Shown in pieces: positions 1 to 9,726 of a stretch of DNA of 53,938 nt. A program made the translations under genes and the position numbers. Every line of letters begins with the position of its first letter. The stretch's first letter is position 1. Under the pieces are notes generated by a model that ran no database searches, had not been told where the DNA came from, and saw nothing but the letters and a program-made list of their open reading frames with translations. Location of the stretch: the NCBI GenBank assembly GCA_900546355.1, contig URCM01000006.1, forward strand, positions 1-53,938, read 5' to 3'. Source of the stretch: an uncultured Bacteroides sp. GTDB lineage: Bacteria > Bacteroidota > Bacteroidia > Bacteroidales > Bacteroidaceae.

Positions 1-927
<927 letters not shown>

Positions 928-1072
928 AAATATCTCTTGTCTAATCTCTGTCCCGGATCTCTTCCTTCATCTGTTTCCATTTCCTGGAATTGACCTCTCT
1001 TCTATCTCGTCGTCTCCTATCCAAATAATCTCATAGAACACTTTCCTGCTCCTTTCGGAGGGAAATCGTCTG

Positions 1073-1104
1073 CAAAGATAAGGCGTTTTTTTCATTCCCG
1101 CAAA
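1073..1104 (-). promoter_or_regulatory. rrn promoter, proximal
   Basis: On the minus strand a TTTG box (1104-1101) is followed after 20 nt by TATCTTTG (1080-1073). This matches the Bacteroidetes consensus TTTG-N19-21-TAnnTTTG for the primary sigma factor. Transcription would start near 1066, about 140 nt before the mature 16S 5' end. Confidence 0.75.
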
Positions 1105-1179
1105 TTTTTCGGAAACTTTTTTTTCGCCGCCCCCTGCGTCGCTGCCCCTGTGAGGGGCGTCCCTTCCGGAAAGCGGGTG

Positions 1180-1210
1180 CAAAAGTACTGCTTTTTACCA
1201 ATCCCGCAAT
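1180..1210 (-). promoter_or_regulatory. rrn promoter, distal
   Basis: On the minus strand ATTG (1210-1207) is followed after 19 nt by TACTTTTG (1187-1180), a second Bacteroidetes-type promoter about 107 bp upstream of the proximal one. Tandem promoters are common for rrn operons. The -33 box deviates from TTTG by one base. Confidence 0.6.
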
Positions 1211-1560
1211 AAATAGGAAAACTTTTTTTCAGCATTTTTTTTATGATTATACACAAAATACTGTAAAACACAGCGTTATAACAAATACACAACTCAAACA
1301 ATATTCCAAACACTATAATATATACACCTTATTTATATTATAACAACGGAAAAACTATTTTTCAAAGTCGTTCAAAATTTCCTATAAAATCATGTTTCCA
1401 AATTTCTTTTGAACTTGTTTTATACATCAGATAATCGCTATCCTACTCATAGAATTAGAAATAATCTCCGAAAATAATTCTCAAAATAAACGAATCAGTC
1501 CGTAATCCTGACTGCAATGAACGACATCATCTACATGATTTATCTATAAACGACAAGCAA

Positions 1561-1641
1561 TATAACTGCAACACCGACACGATTAGTAATCGTACAGCGT
1601 TACGATTACTAATCGTACAGCACGACGATTACTAATCGTGT
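1561..1641. repeat. Triplicated 15-bp palindrome, ATAACTGCA element copy 1
   Basis: Three copies of ACGATTAGTAATCGT or ACGATTACTAATCGT (one lacking its first base) lie in tandem about 24 bp apart. The left part, from TATAACTGCA to the first palindrome, matches 31 of 35 positions with the hairpin at 29629-29677. It sits 3' of the carbonic anhydrase gene and upstream of the rrn promoters, so it could act as a terminator or a protein-binding array. Function unknown. Confidence 0.75.
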
Positions 1642-1713
1642 TTACGATGCTGCTTTATTCCACCTTTTTTCGGACTGACTCCAATAAACCTGAACCATAT
1701 TTAAAATAAGTGC

Positions 1714-2265
1714 TCAATCGATATTTTCAAATTCTGTCAACTTACCGGTAACCGAATCGATGATAAAGCCACGCACCACAACATCTTTCGGCACCAACGG
1801 GTGATGTTTCACCAAATGGACGCTTCCACGTACCGATTGTTCTACATTATCAAAACCACTCAACCATGAATGCAAATCGACATTGCAATATTCCATCATC
1901 TCGATGTCACGGTCAGAAACACCGTGTTCCTTAATGTGCTGAAGCATTATTTTACTATCCATGTGCTGTGCCCCGCAATCGGTATGACCGATAATCATCA
2001 CTTCTTCCACTCCCAGTTCGTAAATGCCTACCAGCAAGCTGCGCATCACGCTTCCAAAAGGATGAGTTACCGTTCCTCCGGCGTTCTTAATCATCTTTAC
2101 ATCGCCATTCCGCAAGCCCAAGGCAGCAGGTATCAACTCGACCAGACGCGTATCCATACAGGTCACTATCGCAATTTTCTTATCGGGATATTTCGTAGTC
2201 ACGTATTGTTCATAACCCTTGTTTTCTACAAAGGAACGATTGAACTCCAATAATTCATCTATCAT
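1714..2265 (-). CDS. Beta-class carbonic anhydrase
   Basis: The 183-residue product should interconvert CO2 and bicarbonate with a zinc ion in the cytoplasm. Zinc ligands are visible as Cys36 in CMDTR and His94/Cys97 in HTDCG; Asp38-Arg40 forms the usual catalytic dyad. Length and motif order match the short, compact beta-CA subgroup seen in Gram-positives, mycobacteria and Bacteroidetes rather than the 220-residue E. coli Can type. The gene stands alone, with its own promoter-like TATCTTTG at 2306-2299 overlapping the terminator of the btu operon. Bicarbonate supply for carboxylations would fit an anaerobe that needs CO2. The fold assignment is secure; the physiological role is inferred. Confidence 0.92.
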   Translation of the reverse strand: MIDELLEFNRSFVENKGYEQYVTTKYPDKKIAIVTCMDTRLVELIPAALGLRNGDVKMIKNAGGTVTHPFGSVMRSLLVGIYELGVEEVMIIGHTDCGAQHMDSKIMLQHIKEHGVSDRDIEMMEYCNVDLHSWLSGFDNVEQSVRGSVHLVKHHPLVPKDVVVRGFIIDSVTGKLTEFENID

Positions 2266-2298
2266 AGTTTACTCCAATTTTAGTGTTTCACAATGGCG

Positions 2299-2306
2299 CA
2301 AAGATA
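2299..2306 (-). promoter_or_regulatory. -7 box of carbonic anhydrase promoter
   Basis: TATCTTTG on the minus strand, 33 bp upstream of the ATG. No good TTTG is seen 20 nt further upstream, where the btu terminator stem lies. Confidence 0.5.
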
Positions 2307-2353
2307 AAGAAAAAGACCCACTTAACCGAAGTATATCTCCGATTAAGCGGGTC
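2303..2353 (-). terminator. Rho-independent terminator of the btu operon
   Basis: On the minus strand a 14-bp stem with two mismatches (2353-2340 against 2328-2315) and a 10-11 nt loop is followed directly by a T-rich run. It lies 24 bp after the btuH stop codon and shares bases with the -7 box of the next gene. Confidence 0.7.
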
Positions 2354-2376
2354 GATAACGTTATTTATCACTTCAA

Positions 2377-3138
2377 TCAGTTTTCCTGCAATGTCACGCC
2401 GTCCAAGCAAAAGTAGGAAGGAGTATTCATACCGTAATCACCGGTATCGGTAGAGGAGAGTTCGAAGGTGATATAAGCGGCATCCGCCAGCTCGCTCCAG
2501 TCGAACCATTTCCACGTATTGACAATCTCACTTTTCCCGTCACGGAAGTCCGCCAAATAGAAGTCGACACGCCCAATCTCGGCATCATTGCTTGCATGCC
2601 CTACTGCGGTCAGCATAAACCAGTCACCATCCTCAAATTTAGCCACCAAGCCCGAACCTCCATCGTTTCCGTCTTTGATAGCCAGATAGTCATACGTGGT
2701 ATTGGTCACCCATGCCCCTTTGAAACGGTACGTTCCGGCTTGCAGATTGGTTATGCGTGCCTCTGTATAGCTGCTTGCATTAGCGGTCAGATAAACACTT
2801 CCGTTCTCTCCCGCTCCTGTAATGGCACTCAAGTTGGCATATCCCGGTGTAGCCGTATCTGTCCCATTGGTATAGGTGAATCCTCCTCCGAAGCCCCAAT
2901 CGCTGAAATAATGTGTAAAAGACACAACATTCTGGGGATCCGAAAAAGCCGTCTTCATATAAAAGCCATCTTCTTCACCTTCGGTTGCAAGGAAAGAACT
3001 GTTAGGCTCGCTCAATTCACCCTCAAAACTGATTACCACGTCCTCTTTCTGCTCTTCTCCTGCCGGATTCTCATCCTCGCTACAACTCCAAAGCGACACG
3101 CACAACAATGCCGCCATAATCCACGTTAACTTTTTCAT
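2377..3138 (-). CDS. btuH: Surface lipoprotein, DUF4465 family, BtuH-like cobalamin-binding candidate
   Basis: The 253-residue product starts at the Met before KKLTWIM, which gives a normal lipoprotein signal; an upstream in-frame Met at 3165 is less likely. The lipobox cysteine is Cys19, followed by SEDEN, an acidic stretch typical of Bacteroidetes lipoproteins exported to the cell surface. The rest reads as a DUF4465-type beta domain with aromatic and acidic loops and no catalytic motif. As I recall, BtuH proteins of Bacteroides cobalamin loci belong to this family and bind vitamin B12 at the surface. Here the gene is last in a riboswitch-led btuB-btuG operon, which strongly supports that role. 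The terminator follows immediately. Confidence 0.75.
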   Translation of the reverse strand: MKKLTWIMAALLCVSLWSCSEDENPAGEEQKEDVVISFEGELSEPNSSFLATEGEEDGFYMKTAFSDPQNVVSFTHYFSDWGFGGGFTYTNGTDTATPGYANLSAITGAGENGSVYLTANASSYTEARITNLQAGTYRFKGAWVTNTTYDYLAIKDGNDGGSGLVAKFEDGDWFMLTAVGHASNDAEIGRVDFYLADFRDGKSEIVNTWKWFDWSELADAAYITFELSSTDTGDYGMNTPSYFCLDGVTLQEN

Positions 3139-3179
3139 TTCTCTTACTTGTTTTAATTGATACATAATTATGATTGTTT

Positions 3180-5150
3180 TTAATTGCTTGCATCGAAATG
3201 CAGGTTCTCTATACCGGCTATTTCGGTAGACAATTCCCCTACCCGACCGGCATACTGATTGACCGCCGTATAAACCTTCACAAAGTCTATCTCATCCAGA
3301 TGCACCGGATTCCCATCGGCATCTACCGCCCATTCAAGCTTGAACTGCGACATTTCTTCGCTGTTGGGGTGATTGTCGGCATACCCCCAATCGTAGGCAT
3401 AGCCTACCCAAACGCCGTTCTCTTCTACCGCATTGTCTTTCAAACGCTTTCCGCAAAAAACCATCCGGTCATCTTCTACCCACTCCGGATAATACGAGTT
3501 CTGCGTATGATACTCGTTGCGGTACACATAGCCCTCATTACCCAGATTATCCGTCCAACGGACATCCGCATCTTCGGGTTGGGGACGATAATACGTTATT
3601 TCATAATCGCGCGTCTCCGTATCTTTTCCGTATTCGCTGCCCGCCAGTTCATACCAAGGGTCATCGGGCAAGCCATTGCCGTTTTCATCCTTTGCCACCA
3701 GCACAATACCCGGCTCCGCACTTCCTCCCGGACGGTCTTGCCAGGCATTCGGGTTGTAATTGGCATTGCCGTAAATCTTCAGGTCATAAGCATCCTCCAC
3801 ATTGGGCACAGGTTGCGAAAATCCGGCTACGATGTAACCGCCGTATGCGCCAAGCGACAAAAGCGAACGGTTGCGGAGCCGTTCGGATGCCAGCTCCAAC
3901 ACCTCTTCCTGCGTGAAGCCGTCCCGATAGGCGACCGTTATCGTATTCATGTATTGCGAAGGAGCAGGCATATATTCGAAAACCTTATCGGCAAAGCCCG
4001 CTGAGCTGTCCGGTTGGTCATCCGAACCGTCTACAGAAGCAGATACATCACGAAACAACAGGGTGTTTGGATTCAGCCCTACCCCATTCAGCCTGAACAT
4101 CAGCCTGCCATCGGGAGTAAAACAAAGCACATCGCCCTCTACCTGATAATTGTACGCTTCGGTGAGATACACATTGCTGCTATAGGGATTAACCGCTATG
4201 GCATACGGACGCTCGATGTGCGTGCCATCGGTAATAAACTGTTCGCGTACAACGGTACCCGACACCAAATCGAACACCTTGAACGAGGAAGAATTGGTCT
4301 GGTAATCGTAATTATACAAGTATGCAATGTCGTAATCTATGGCAAAATCCATTACCGGCTCGTCATATACGGCCTCGACCGCATCGCTCTGTGTATTGAT
4401 TTTCACCAGATGATAGTCGCCCTTCTCTATCTCCTCGCCATACGTCGCTACCCATACGGCATGGTTCCGGCCGGCGGCAATCTTACCCGGATTCGGACCT
4501 ACCTCAATCTGTTTCGTTTCGGTAAATGCAGCCAAGTCCACGACAGAAACCGTGCGATCTACTCCGATGCCTTCCCAATCGAGCCCGCCCGAATTGGAGA
4601 CATAAAGCTTTCCGTCCTGCACACATAAGTCTTCGGGATTCCGCCCTACCTGCGCCAACGCTTCCACCTGCAACGATGCGGTATCGATACGCGCCACCGT
4701 CCCGTCGTAAGAGCATACATACGCCTTGCCTTCCTCAAAAGCGATGGCACGCGGCTGGCGCGAGCTTCCGTCTTCCGCCAAAAGCGAAACCTGCCCTACC
4801 GACATGCCGGTATGCAGGTCGACCACCTCTACCGTGCTCGACACGTTCACCACGATATACAACTTGCCTCCGTATATATCCATGTCATTTGCCGTATCGC
4901 CTAATCCGCGATGATTCATCGTACGGAAATAATCGGTCATGCAAGTATTGGTTTCGAAAGAATAACGTACCAGCATGCTGTTATTCAGGTTGAACAATCC
5001 CTCACTGAGGACATACATTTCCGAGGTACCGTAATCCTGCACCGTTTCCTGTCCGCTATCCGGCAAGGCAGGCTTGTCTTCCATATCATCGCAAGCGGCC
5101 GCCAGCGACAACAACATCGCGAACACACCTATAATCCTTTTCTTCATCAT
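3180..5150 (-). CDS. btuG: BtuG-like surface lipoprotein: beta-propeller plus C-terminal surface domain
   Basis: The 656-residue lipoprotein has lipobox Cys20 (LAAAC) followed by DDMED, an acidic surface-export signature. Residues about 40-370 form YncE-like propeller repeats (for example [25 protein letters not shown]), as in BtuG, which captures cobalamin and passes it to BtuB. Residues about 385-656 are a second domain ([20 protein letters not shown]) that resembles separately encoded cell-surface proteins of cobalamin loci, so this looks like a fusion. The gene begins 3 bp after the btuB stop codon, implying translational coupling and a BtuBG complex. Identity as BtuG rests on the propeller and operon context; the cobalamin-binding residues were not checked. 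Confidence 0.78.
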   Translation of the reverse strand: MMKKRIIGVFAMLLSLAAACDDMEDKPALPDSGQETVQDYGTSEMYVLSEGLFNLNNSMLVRYSFETNTCMTDYFRTMNHRGLGDTANDMDIYGGKLYIVVNVSSTVEVVDLHTGMSVGQVSLLAEDGSSRQPRAIAFEEGKAYVCSYDGTVARIDTASLQVEALAQVGRNPEDLCVQDGKLYVSNSGGLDWEGIGVDRTVSVVDLAAFTETKQIEVGPNPGKIAAGRNHAVWVATYGEEIEKGDYHLVKINTQSDAVEAVYDEPVMDFAIDYDIAYLYNYDYQTNSSSFKVFDLVSGTVVREQFITDGTHIERPYAIAVNPYSSNVYLTEAYNYQVEGDVLCFTPDGRLMFRLNGVGLNPNTLLFRDVSASVDGSDDQPDSSAGFADKVFEYMPAPSQYMNTITVAYRDGFTQEEVLELASERLRNRSLLSLGAYGGYIVAGFSQPVPNVEDAYDLKIYGNANYNPNAWQDRPGGSAEPGIVLVAKDENGNGLPDDPWYELAGSEYGKDTETRDYEITYYRPQPEDADVRWTDNLGNEGYVYRNEYHTQNSYYPEWVEDDRMVFCGKRLKDNAVEENGVWVGYAYDWGYADNHPNSEEMSQFKLEWAVDADGNPVHLDEIDFVKVYTAVNQYAGRVGELSTEIAGIENLHFDASN

Positions 5151-5153
5151 GCC

Positions 5154-7166
5154 TTAATAATTTATACCCACCGTCACCCGGAACGAACGCCCCGGCATCG
5201 GAAAGTTTTTCACAATTTCATAATTCTTGTCCGCCACATTCAGCACTTCCACCGCTACCGAAGCCGAAACATCCCTCAGGCGGAACTCACGGCGTGCCGA
5301 CACACTATGGTCCGTATATCCGGGCAAACGGTTCTCGGCGATGTTCTGCCCCAACATATACCGCTTTCCGGAAAACAACACCGCATACGACAAATCCGCC
5401 CAAGGCATTTCCAACACGGCTTGCCCCGACCCGGACACGCGGGGGGTATAGGCTATCTGATGCTTATACGTCTTCCCTTCGGTGGTCGAAGGGTCGGGAT
5501 TCGTCACATCCAACGCACGCTGATAGGTATAATTGCCCGAAAGGTTCAGGGAATAGCCTTCATGCAGACGGATGCCGAGGCTTCCCGTCACATCGACGCC
5601 CTTGATGTCTACCTTTCCCAAATTGACCATGCTCCACACGAACAAGTTCTTGGTAGGTATCGCCACAATCTTGTCGGTCACTCGATTTACATACGCATCA
5701 GCGGTAAGCGTCAAGTAAGGGATAAAATCGCAAATCTGTTTCGTGTAAGTTATGCCCACATTCAACTGACGGGCATTTTCCGGTTTTAAATTGATATTCC
5801 CTGTCTGCCCATAATACAAATCATTGAAACTGGGCAAACGAAAAATGTCTTTATAAAAGAAACGTACATGAAATTCTTCTGCCGCAAAAGGTTTAAACGA
5901 GACACCTATGTAGGGGCTTAACTTGCGGTGCATTCCGGCACTGCTTCCCCGCTCCACATCCTCGTGCACCCATGTGGCAAGTACCGATGCCGAAAGCGTC
6001 ATCCAGTCGGTTACATATTTCCCCGCTAACGCTGTCAGCCACGAATAGCGCATCGGTTTGGCAAAATCGCGAAGGTCGGCATTCATCCGGTTCACGCTTC
6101 CATCTGTTGCCAAGGAAAACGAAAGGTTATCCAATGCACGCCAAAGTGCCGAAGCCGAAAGGTAATATTCTTGCTGGTAATAATTGTTCTCCGTCTGCCC
6201 CGTACTTCCTTTATAATCGGGGTCCAGATAACGCTGGTAGCTCCAGTTCCATTTTCCGGCAAGCCGAAGGGCAAAACGGCGATTGAACTCCTTCCGGTAA
6301 TTGCTTTGCACAAACGCATTCTTGTCCCACAGATGCTGATTGGAATGATTGTAATAATAAGTAGTAGCGGCAGGAAGCCCGCGCGAAGACTGGTAATAAT
6401 AAGCCTTGAGCCGCCATTGCTCACGGTCGGAAAATAGGCCATACAGTCCGGCTTCGGCACGCAAGGACTGCACCTTTGTATTCTGCCGCTTTTCACGCGA
6501 TGAAACATCATCTTCGTCTCCATAAGATAACGTAAACGGATAATGTCCGTCCGAAGACATCCATTCAGCATCACCGGCCAGTGCCCATTTCCGTCCCAGT
6601 TTCTGCTCCAAGCGGAGCGAAGGATTTGCCAACCCCCATGAACCGGTCTTCACCTTTGCATGGAAGTGCGTGCTTTTCCCGTCCTCAAACTTCGGTGCCA
6701 GCGTCTCGATATGCAAGATACCTGCTGAAGCGAAAAAGCGTGCAGGCTGGAAAATATTGTTATCTTGTCCGTTGCTTAACGCTACCCGGTCGACATTCTC
6801 CAACGAAAAGCGTCCGATGTCTATTTGCCCCGTCTGGCAATCGGTCACTGCTATGCCATCGTAACCAATGGCGGTATGTTGTGCGCCTAAACTACGCACG
6901 GAAACTGTTTTCAGTCCGCCTACCCCACCGTAGTCTTTCACCGTAACACCCGAGAAATGCTTCACAGCATCCGATAATTGCAAAGCATGCAAGTTCTCCA
7001 ACTCTTCACGCGAAAGAGATTGTACCGGAGCTACGGCACGCACCTCACGAATTCGGTGAGCATCCGTTACCGTCACTTCGGGCAGAGCATACGCCGTCGT
7101 ATCGCTCTGCGCCTGTCCCGCCAGCGGAAGGCATACGCCAAAGAGAATGCTGATTACTTGTTTCAT
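5154..7166 (-). CDS. btuB: TonB-dependent cobalamin receptor BtuB
   Basis: The 670-residue outer-membrane receptor begins with a cleavable signal peptide ending near GQAQ and a TonB-box-like stretch (LPEVTVTDA). The plug domain follows (ALQLSDAVKHFSGVTVKDYGG, then SVRSLGAQHTAIGYDGI) and a long beta-barrel ending in aromatic FRVTVGINY, a normal C-terminus. It should take up vitamin B12 and related corrinoids across the outer membrane using TonB energy. A cobalamin riboswitch lies in its leader, and two surface lipoprotein genes follow in the same operon. Unlike some Bacteroides loci, no cbi or cob biosynthesis gene or inner-membrane btuCDF is in the window. Confidence 0.92.
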   Translation of the reverse strand: MKQVISILFGVCLPLAGQAQSDTTAYALPEVTVTDAHRIREVRAVAPVQSLSREELENLHALQLSDAVKHFSGVTVKDYGGVGGLKTVSVRSLGAQHTAIGYDGIAVTDCQTGQIDIGRFSLENVDRVALSNGQDNNIFQPARFFASAGILHIETLAPKFEDGKSTHFHAKVKTGSWGLANPSLRLEQKLGRKWALAGDAEWMSSDGHYPFTLSYGDEDDVSSREKRQNTKVQSLRAEAGLYGLFSDREQWRLKAYYYQSSRGLPAATTYYYNHSNQHLWDKNAFVQSNYRKEFNRRFALRLAGKWNWSYQRYLDPDYKGSTGQTENNYYQQEYYLSASALWRALDNLSFSLATDGSVNRMNADLRDFAKPMRYSWLTALAGKYVTDWMTLSASVLATWVHEDVERGSSAGMHRKLSPYIGVSFKPFAAEEFHVRFFYKDIFRLPSFNDLYYGQTGNINLKPENARQLNVGITYTKQICDFIPYLTLTADAYVNRVTDKIVAIPTKNLFVWSMVNLGKVDIKGVDVTGSLGIRLHEGYSLNLSGNYTYQRALDVTNPDPSTTEGKTYKHQIAYTPRVSGSGQAVLEMPWADLSYAVLFSGKRYMLGQNIAENRLPGYTDHSVSARREFRLRDVSASVAVEVLNVADKNYEIVKNFPMPGRSFRVTVGINY

Positions 7167-7281
7167 GCGTTTCGTTCTTTAATCCGCAATCAGGCAAAAA
7201 ACAAGGGAATGCAAAAAGAAGCCCCCACAGGCTTGCGTCCTTCCCACGCTTTTTCCTCGAAAGCAGTGAAAATACAAAGGC

Positions 7282-7456
7282 AAACGGCAGGTCTTCTGAC
7301 TCGTTCCCGTCGGCAAACCGCCTTCCCAGGGGTATCCCCAGTGGCAAAAGAATGGTTTGCGACGCTCATCGCATGGAACTCACAGCAGCGGGACTGTTCA
7401 GGACTCTCACCTGATTCCCTTTTAATCGGATTTCACTCCATCCGAACCGTTGCGGG
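7282..7456 (-). promoter_or_regulatory. Cobalamin riboswitch of the btu operon
   Basis: Read on the minus strand the leader contains the B12-box neighbourhood: AAAAGGGAATCAGGTG, then CCTGAACAGTCCCGCTGC with GTGA, GCCACTGGGG, GGGAAGGCGG, and finally GAGTCAGAAGACCTGCC, all in canonical order. Adenosyl- or methylcobalamin binding should shut down btuB expression. It lies about 115 nt upstream of the btuB start, leaving room for an expression platform that sequesters the start region. Confidence 0.95.
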
Positions 7457-7458
7457 GG

Positions 7459-7488
7459 CAAAGATACATAGAAAATCGGGAAATGAAA
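7459..7488 (-). promoter_or_regulatory. btu operon promoter
   Basis: TATCTTTG (7466-7459) lies directly upstream of the riboswitch, with TTTC 18 nt further upstream as a weak -33 box. The start site would fall a few bases before the aptamer. Confidence 0.55.
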
Positions 7489-7518
7489 AGAGATATGAAA
7501 ATTAAGTTGGTTTATTCT

Positions 7519-7583
7519 CCACAGAAGGCACAGAGGGCACAGAGGCACACAGAGTTTTTTAACCTTTTCTCTCTGTGCGCCTT
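7519..7583. repeat. Imperfect inverted repeat, ACACAGAG-word family
   Basis: Several CACAGAG words on the left (for example AAGGCACAGAG) face CTCTGTGCGCCTT on the right around a T/A-rich loop. Related elements lie at 16786-16853 and 32857-32934. It follows the hydrolase gene (minus strand) and may terminate its transcript before the btu promoter. Confidence 0.65.
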
Positions 7584-7645
7584 CGTCACGCCGGCATAAC
7601 CGCTCAATACATAGCCTTCCGGAAGCGGGCGTAGCGGTACTCCGT

Positions 7646-8890
7646 TTATCGGAGTGCATTTATCCAGTCCGCAATGTCTTTCAACACTTCCGGAGCGCAA
7701 GTCTCTTCTATGCGGTAATAATCCAAAGATGAGGCAAGCTGGCAATGCTGGAACAGATGATTCAGTCCGGGATATTCCTTGATGAGGTTCTGCCGGTTGC
7801 CGTCCGCCAAGTATTTCCTGATTGCCCCCAAATTGCTTTCCGCCAGCACCTGCATATCACGGGAGCCGTTGATAGCCATCACAGGCACAGTGGTATTCAT
7901 AATGTCGGATGCCGGGTCGTAACCAGCGAAATAGTCCAGCCAAGCATTCTTGGGCTGCAACTTCATTTCTTCACGCACCAGCTTTACGGTCCGGTTTGCC
8001 GGCTTGCCGTAAAGCCGCAACTGGGCATTCTGCTGCTCTGCCAACAGGCTGTCGCCTTTGATTCCCGGTCCTGCCATGCTGACGATAAAGTCGGCAACGC
8101 TATCGGCACCCAGCATGAAAGCAATCATTCCGCCTTCGCTATGCCCCAGCACACCGACCTTGCCGAACCGGCGGCTGTTCTTCAGCCAGGCAATGCCGGC
8201 TGCCGCATCATCCGCAAAATCTCTTGAAGTGGCTCCTTTGAAGTTTCCTGTAGAACGCCCTACGCCCCGGTCGTCATACCGCAGGGAAGCGATGCCGTTC
8301 TTTGCCAGATAATCGGCTATGACCAGAAAGGGCTTGTGCCCGAACACTTCTTCATCCCGGTTTTGCGCACCGCTTCCGGTCACCATCAATACCACCGGCA
8401 CTTTCTTGCCTTCGGAATAACCTGCCGGACAGGTCAATGTGCCTGAAAGCGTGGCACCGGCTGCATCGTTGGAGAAGCTCACTTCTTCGGTCTTATATCC
8501 CAGACTTCCCTTAGGCTCCTGCGGACGAGCAGGAGCATCCTGTTCTCCTGTTGTCAGATTCAAAGGAAAGGACATCCCGTGCTGGACAAAAGTGCCTTCC
8601 ACCGTTCCCTCCTTCCACTTTCCGGTATAAACCACATTGATTACCGGCACCTGCAGGCTTACGGAATCATCGGCAAGCCAGTCCACTTTTACAGGAATAT
8701 CCTTGGCACCTTGTGCCGGTACGTCCATCTTCACCACATCTTTTCCAGCCGAGTCTTTTTCGAAATGGAAAACGATGCCGAGTTTCTGAGAACCTGCGTT
8801 CAAATCGCCATGCCACGAGCCGGTAATATGCTGGGCACGAACCATACACGTTCCTATCAGGAACATCACAATCAAAGAAATTCTTTTCAT
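7646..8890 (-). CDS. Exported alpha/beta-hydrolase (serine esterase or aminopeptidase-like)
   Basis: The 414-residue product starts at the Met before KRISLIVMFL, giving a signal peptide cut near VRAQ; upstream in-frame codons to 8941 lack a signal. Residues about 20-120 form an all-beta N-terminal domain. The alpha/beta-hydrolase core has an oxyanion segment (VTGSGAQNRDE), the nucleophile Ser251 in GHSEGG, an acid in INGSRDMQV and His in YPGLNHLF. This arrangement is common in Bacteroides periplasmic hydrolases annotated as S9/S33-like or EstA-like; the substrate is unknown. It starts 28 bp after the response-regulator frame on the same strand and may be cotranscribed with the two-component genes. 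Confidence 0.85.
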   Translation of the reverse strand: MKRISLIVMFLIGTCMVRAQHITGSWHGDLNAGSQKLGIVFHFEKDSAGKDVVKMDVPAQGAKDIPVKVDWLADDSVSLQVPVINVVYTGKWKEGTVEGTFVQHGMSFPLNLTTGEQDAPARPQEPKGSLGYKTEEVSFSNDAAGATLSGTLTCPAGYSEGKKVPVVLMVTGSGAQNRDEEVFGHKPFLVIADYLAKNGIASLRYDDRGVGRSTGNFKGATSRDFADDAAAGIAWLKNSRRFGKVGVLGHSEGGMIAFMLGADSVADFIVSMAGPGIKGDSLLAEQQNAQLRLYGKPANRTVKLVREEMKLQPKNAWLDYFAGYDPASDIMNTTVPVMAINGSRDMQVLAESNLGAIRKYLADGNRQNLIKEYPGLNHLFQHCQLASSLDYYRIEETCAPEVLKDIADWINALR

Positions 8891-8918
8891 AAATAAATGA
8901 TATATAATTAAAACGCCA

Positions 8919-9597
8919 TCAGTCCACCAGCTGCAAGCCAATCCCCTTCACCGTCTTCAGCTGCACGCTCTCGTCAGCGGCGAGCAGCTTGCGCAGGCGC
9001 GACACAAACACATCGAGGCTGCGCGAGGCGAAATAGTCATCTTCGGTATTCCACAGGCGCGAGAGGATGACTTCGCGGCGCACCACCCTACCCTTGTTCT
9101 CGCACAGCAGGCGGAGCAGGTCCGCCTCGCGCACAGTGAGGGTTTCCGCTTCCCCGTCCGCCTTTAATAAGGTAGAGCGGTCGGCGTTGAACGTGTAGAG
9201 ACTGCCTATCGGCTTCCGCCTGCCTGCCCTGCGTCAGCCTGAGCAGGGCGGTGACGTGGGCGTGCAGTTCTTCGGGCAGGAAAGGCTTCTTGATGTAGTT
9301 GTTCACGCCCAGTTCATATCCTTTCACCACGTCTTTGGGCGACACCCTGCCCGAAGTGAACAGGATAGGCGTGCGCTCGTCCGTCTCGCGGATGCGGCGC
9401 ACCATCTCGTAGCCGTCCATCACGGGCATCTCGATGTCGGACACGATGACGTCGGGCTTCCACGTTTTCCATATCCGCAAGCCCTCCTCGCCGTCCGCAG
9501 CGGTCTGTATCTCGTATCCGCCTATCATGTCTTCCAGCCCGCCGCGGATGATGTAGCACAGGTTGGCATCGTCTTCTACCAATAATAGTCTTGTCAT
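8919..9597 (-). pseudogene. OmpR-family response regulator, interrupted by a frameshift
   Basis: The receiver domain (residues 1-120; LLLVEDD, phospho-acceptor Asp54 in VSDIEMP, IKKPF) is open from 9597. After Asp130 (near 9208) the frame runs into unrelated sequence, while the next frame continues as the linker (IGSLYTFNADRSTLL) and an intact winged-helix domain (TVREADLLRLLCENKGRVVRREVIL to GLQLVD) ending at 8919. A single indel in the linker therefore separates the two halves of a normal protein of about 225 residues. There is no homopolymer at the junction, so slippage is not obvious; a true mutation or a sequencing error is possible. It resembles the Bacteroides RprY type and follows its kinase gene. 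If real, the regulator cannot bind DNA in response to phosphorylation. Confidence 0.85.
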
Positions 9598-9610
9598 TTG
9601 TTTAATTTTA

Positions 9611-9726
9611 GGAGTTAAGAAGTTAAGGAGTTAAGTAGTTAAGGAGTTAAGCCAATAGTCAATATCGGCAAGTAAATTGCAGAAGTATTGACTTAACTTC
9701 TTAACTACTTAACTCCTTAACTACTG
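9611..9726. repeat. Low-complexity inverted repeat of AGTTAAG words
   Basis: Five tandem AGTTAAG-type words on the left (for example GGAGTTAAGAAGTTAAGG) face their complements on the right (CTTAACTTCTTAACTACTT), about 50 bp apart. It fills the gap between kinase and response regulator inside one transcription unit, and its right arm overlaps the last codons of the kinase gene. Confidence 0.8.

Larger units (their letters stand above)
928..1713. other. Gene-free leader and spacer between 16S and carbonic anhydrase
   Basis: These 786 bases hold the rrn leader, two rrn promoters and, at 1561-1641, a repeat-rich segment. The stretch 1200-1500 is strongly AT-rich and lies upstream of both promoters, where an UP-like contribution is possible. 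I see no convincing gene; the short open frames here have no recognisable product. Confidence 0.6.

Noticed and set aside
7366..7745. Minus-strand ORFs over the btu leader and hydrolase end
   Set aside because: They overlap the cobalamin riboswitch, a repeat, and the hydrolase gene in another frame; no recognisable product.
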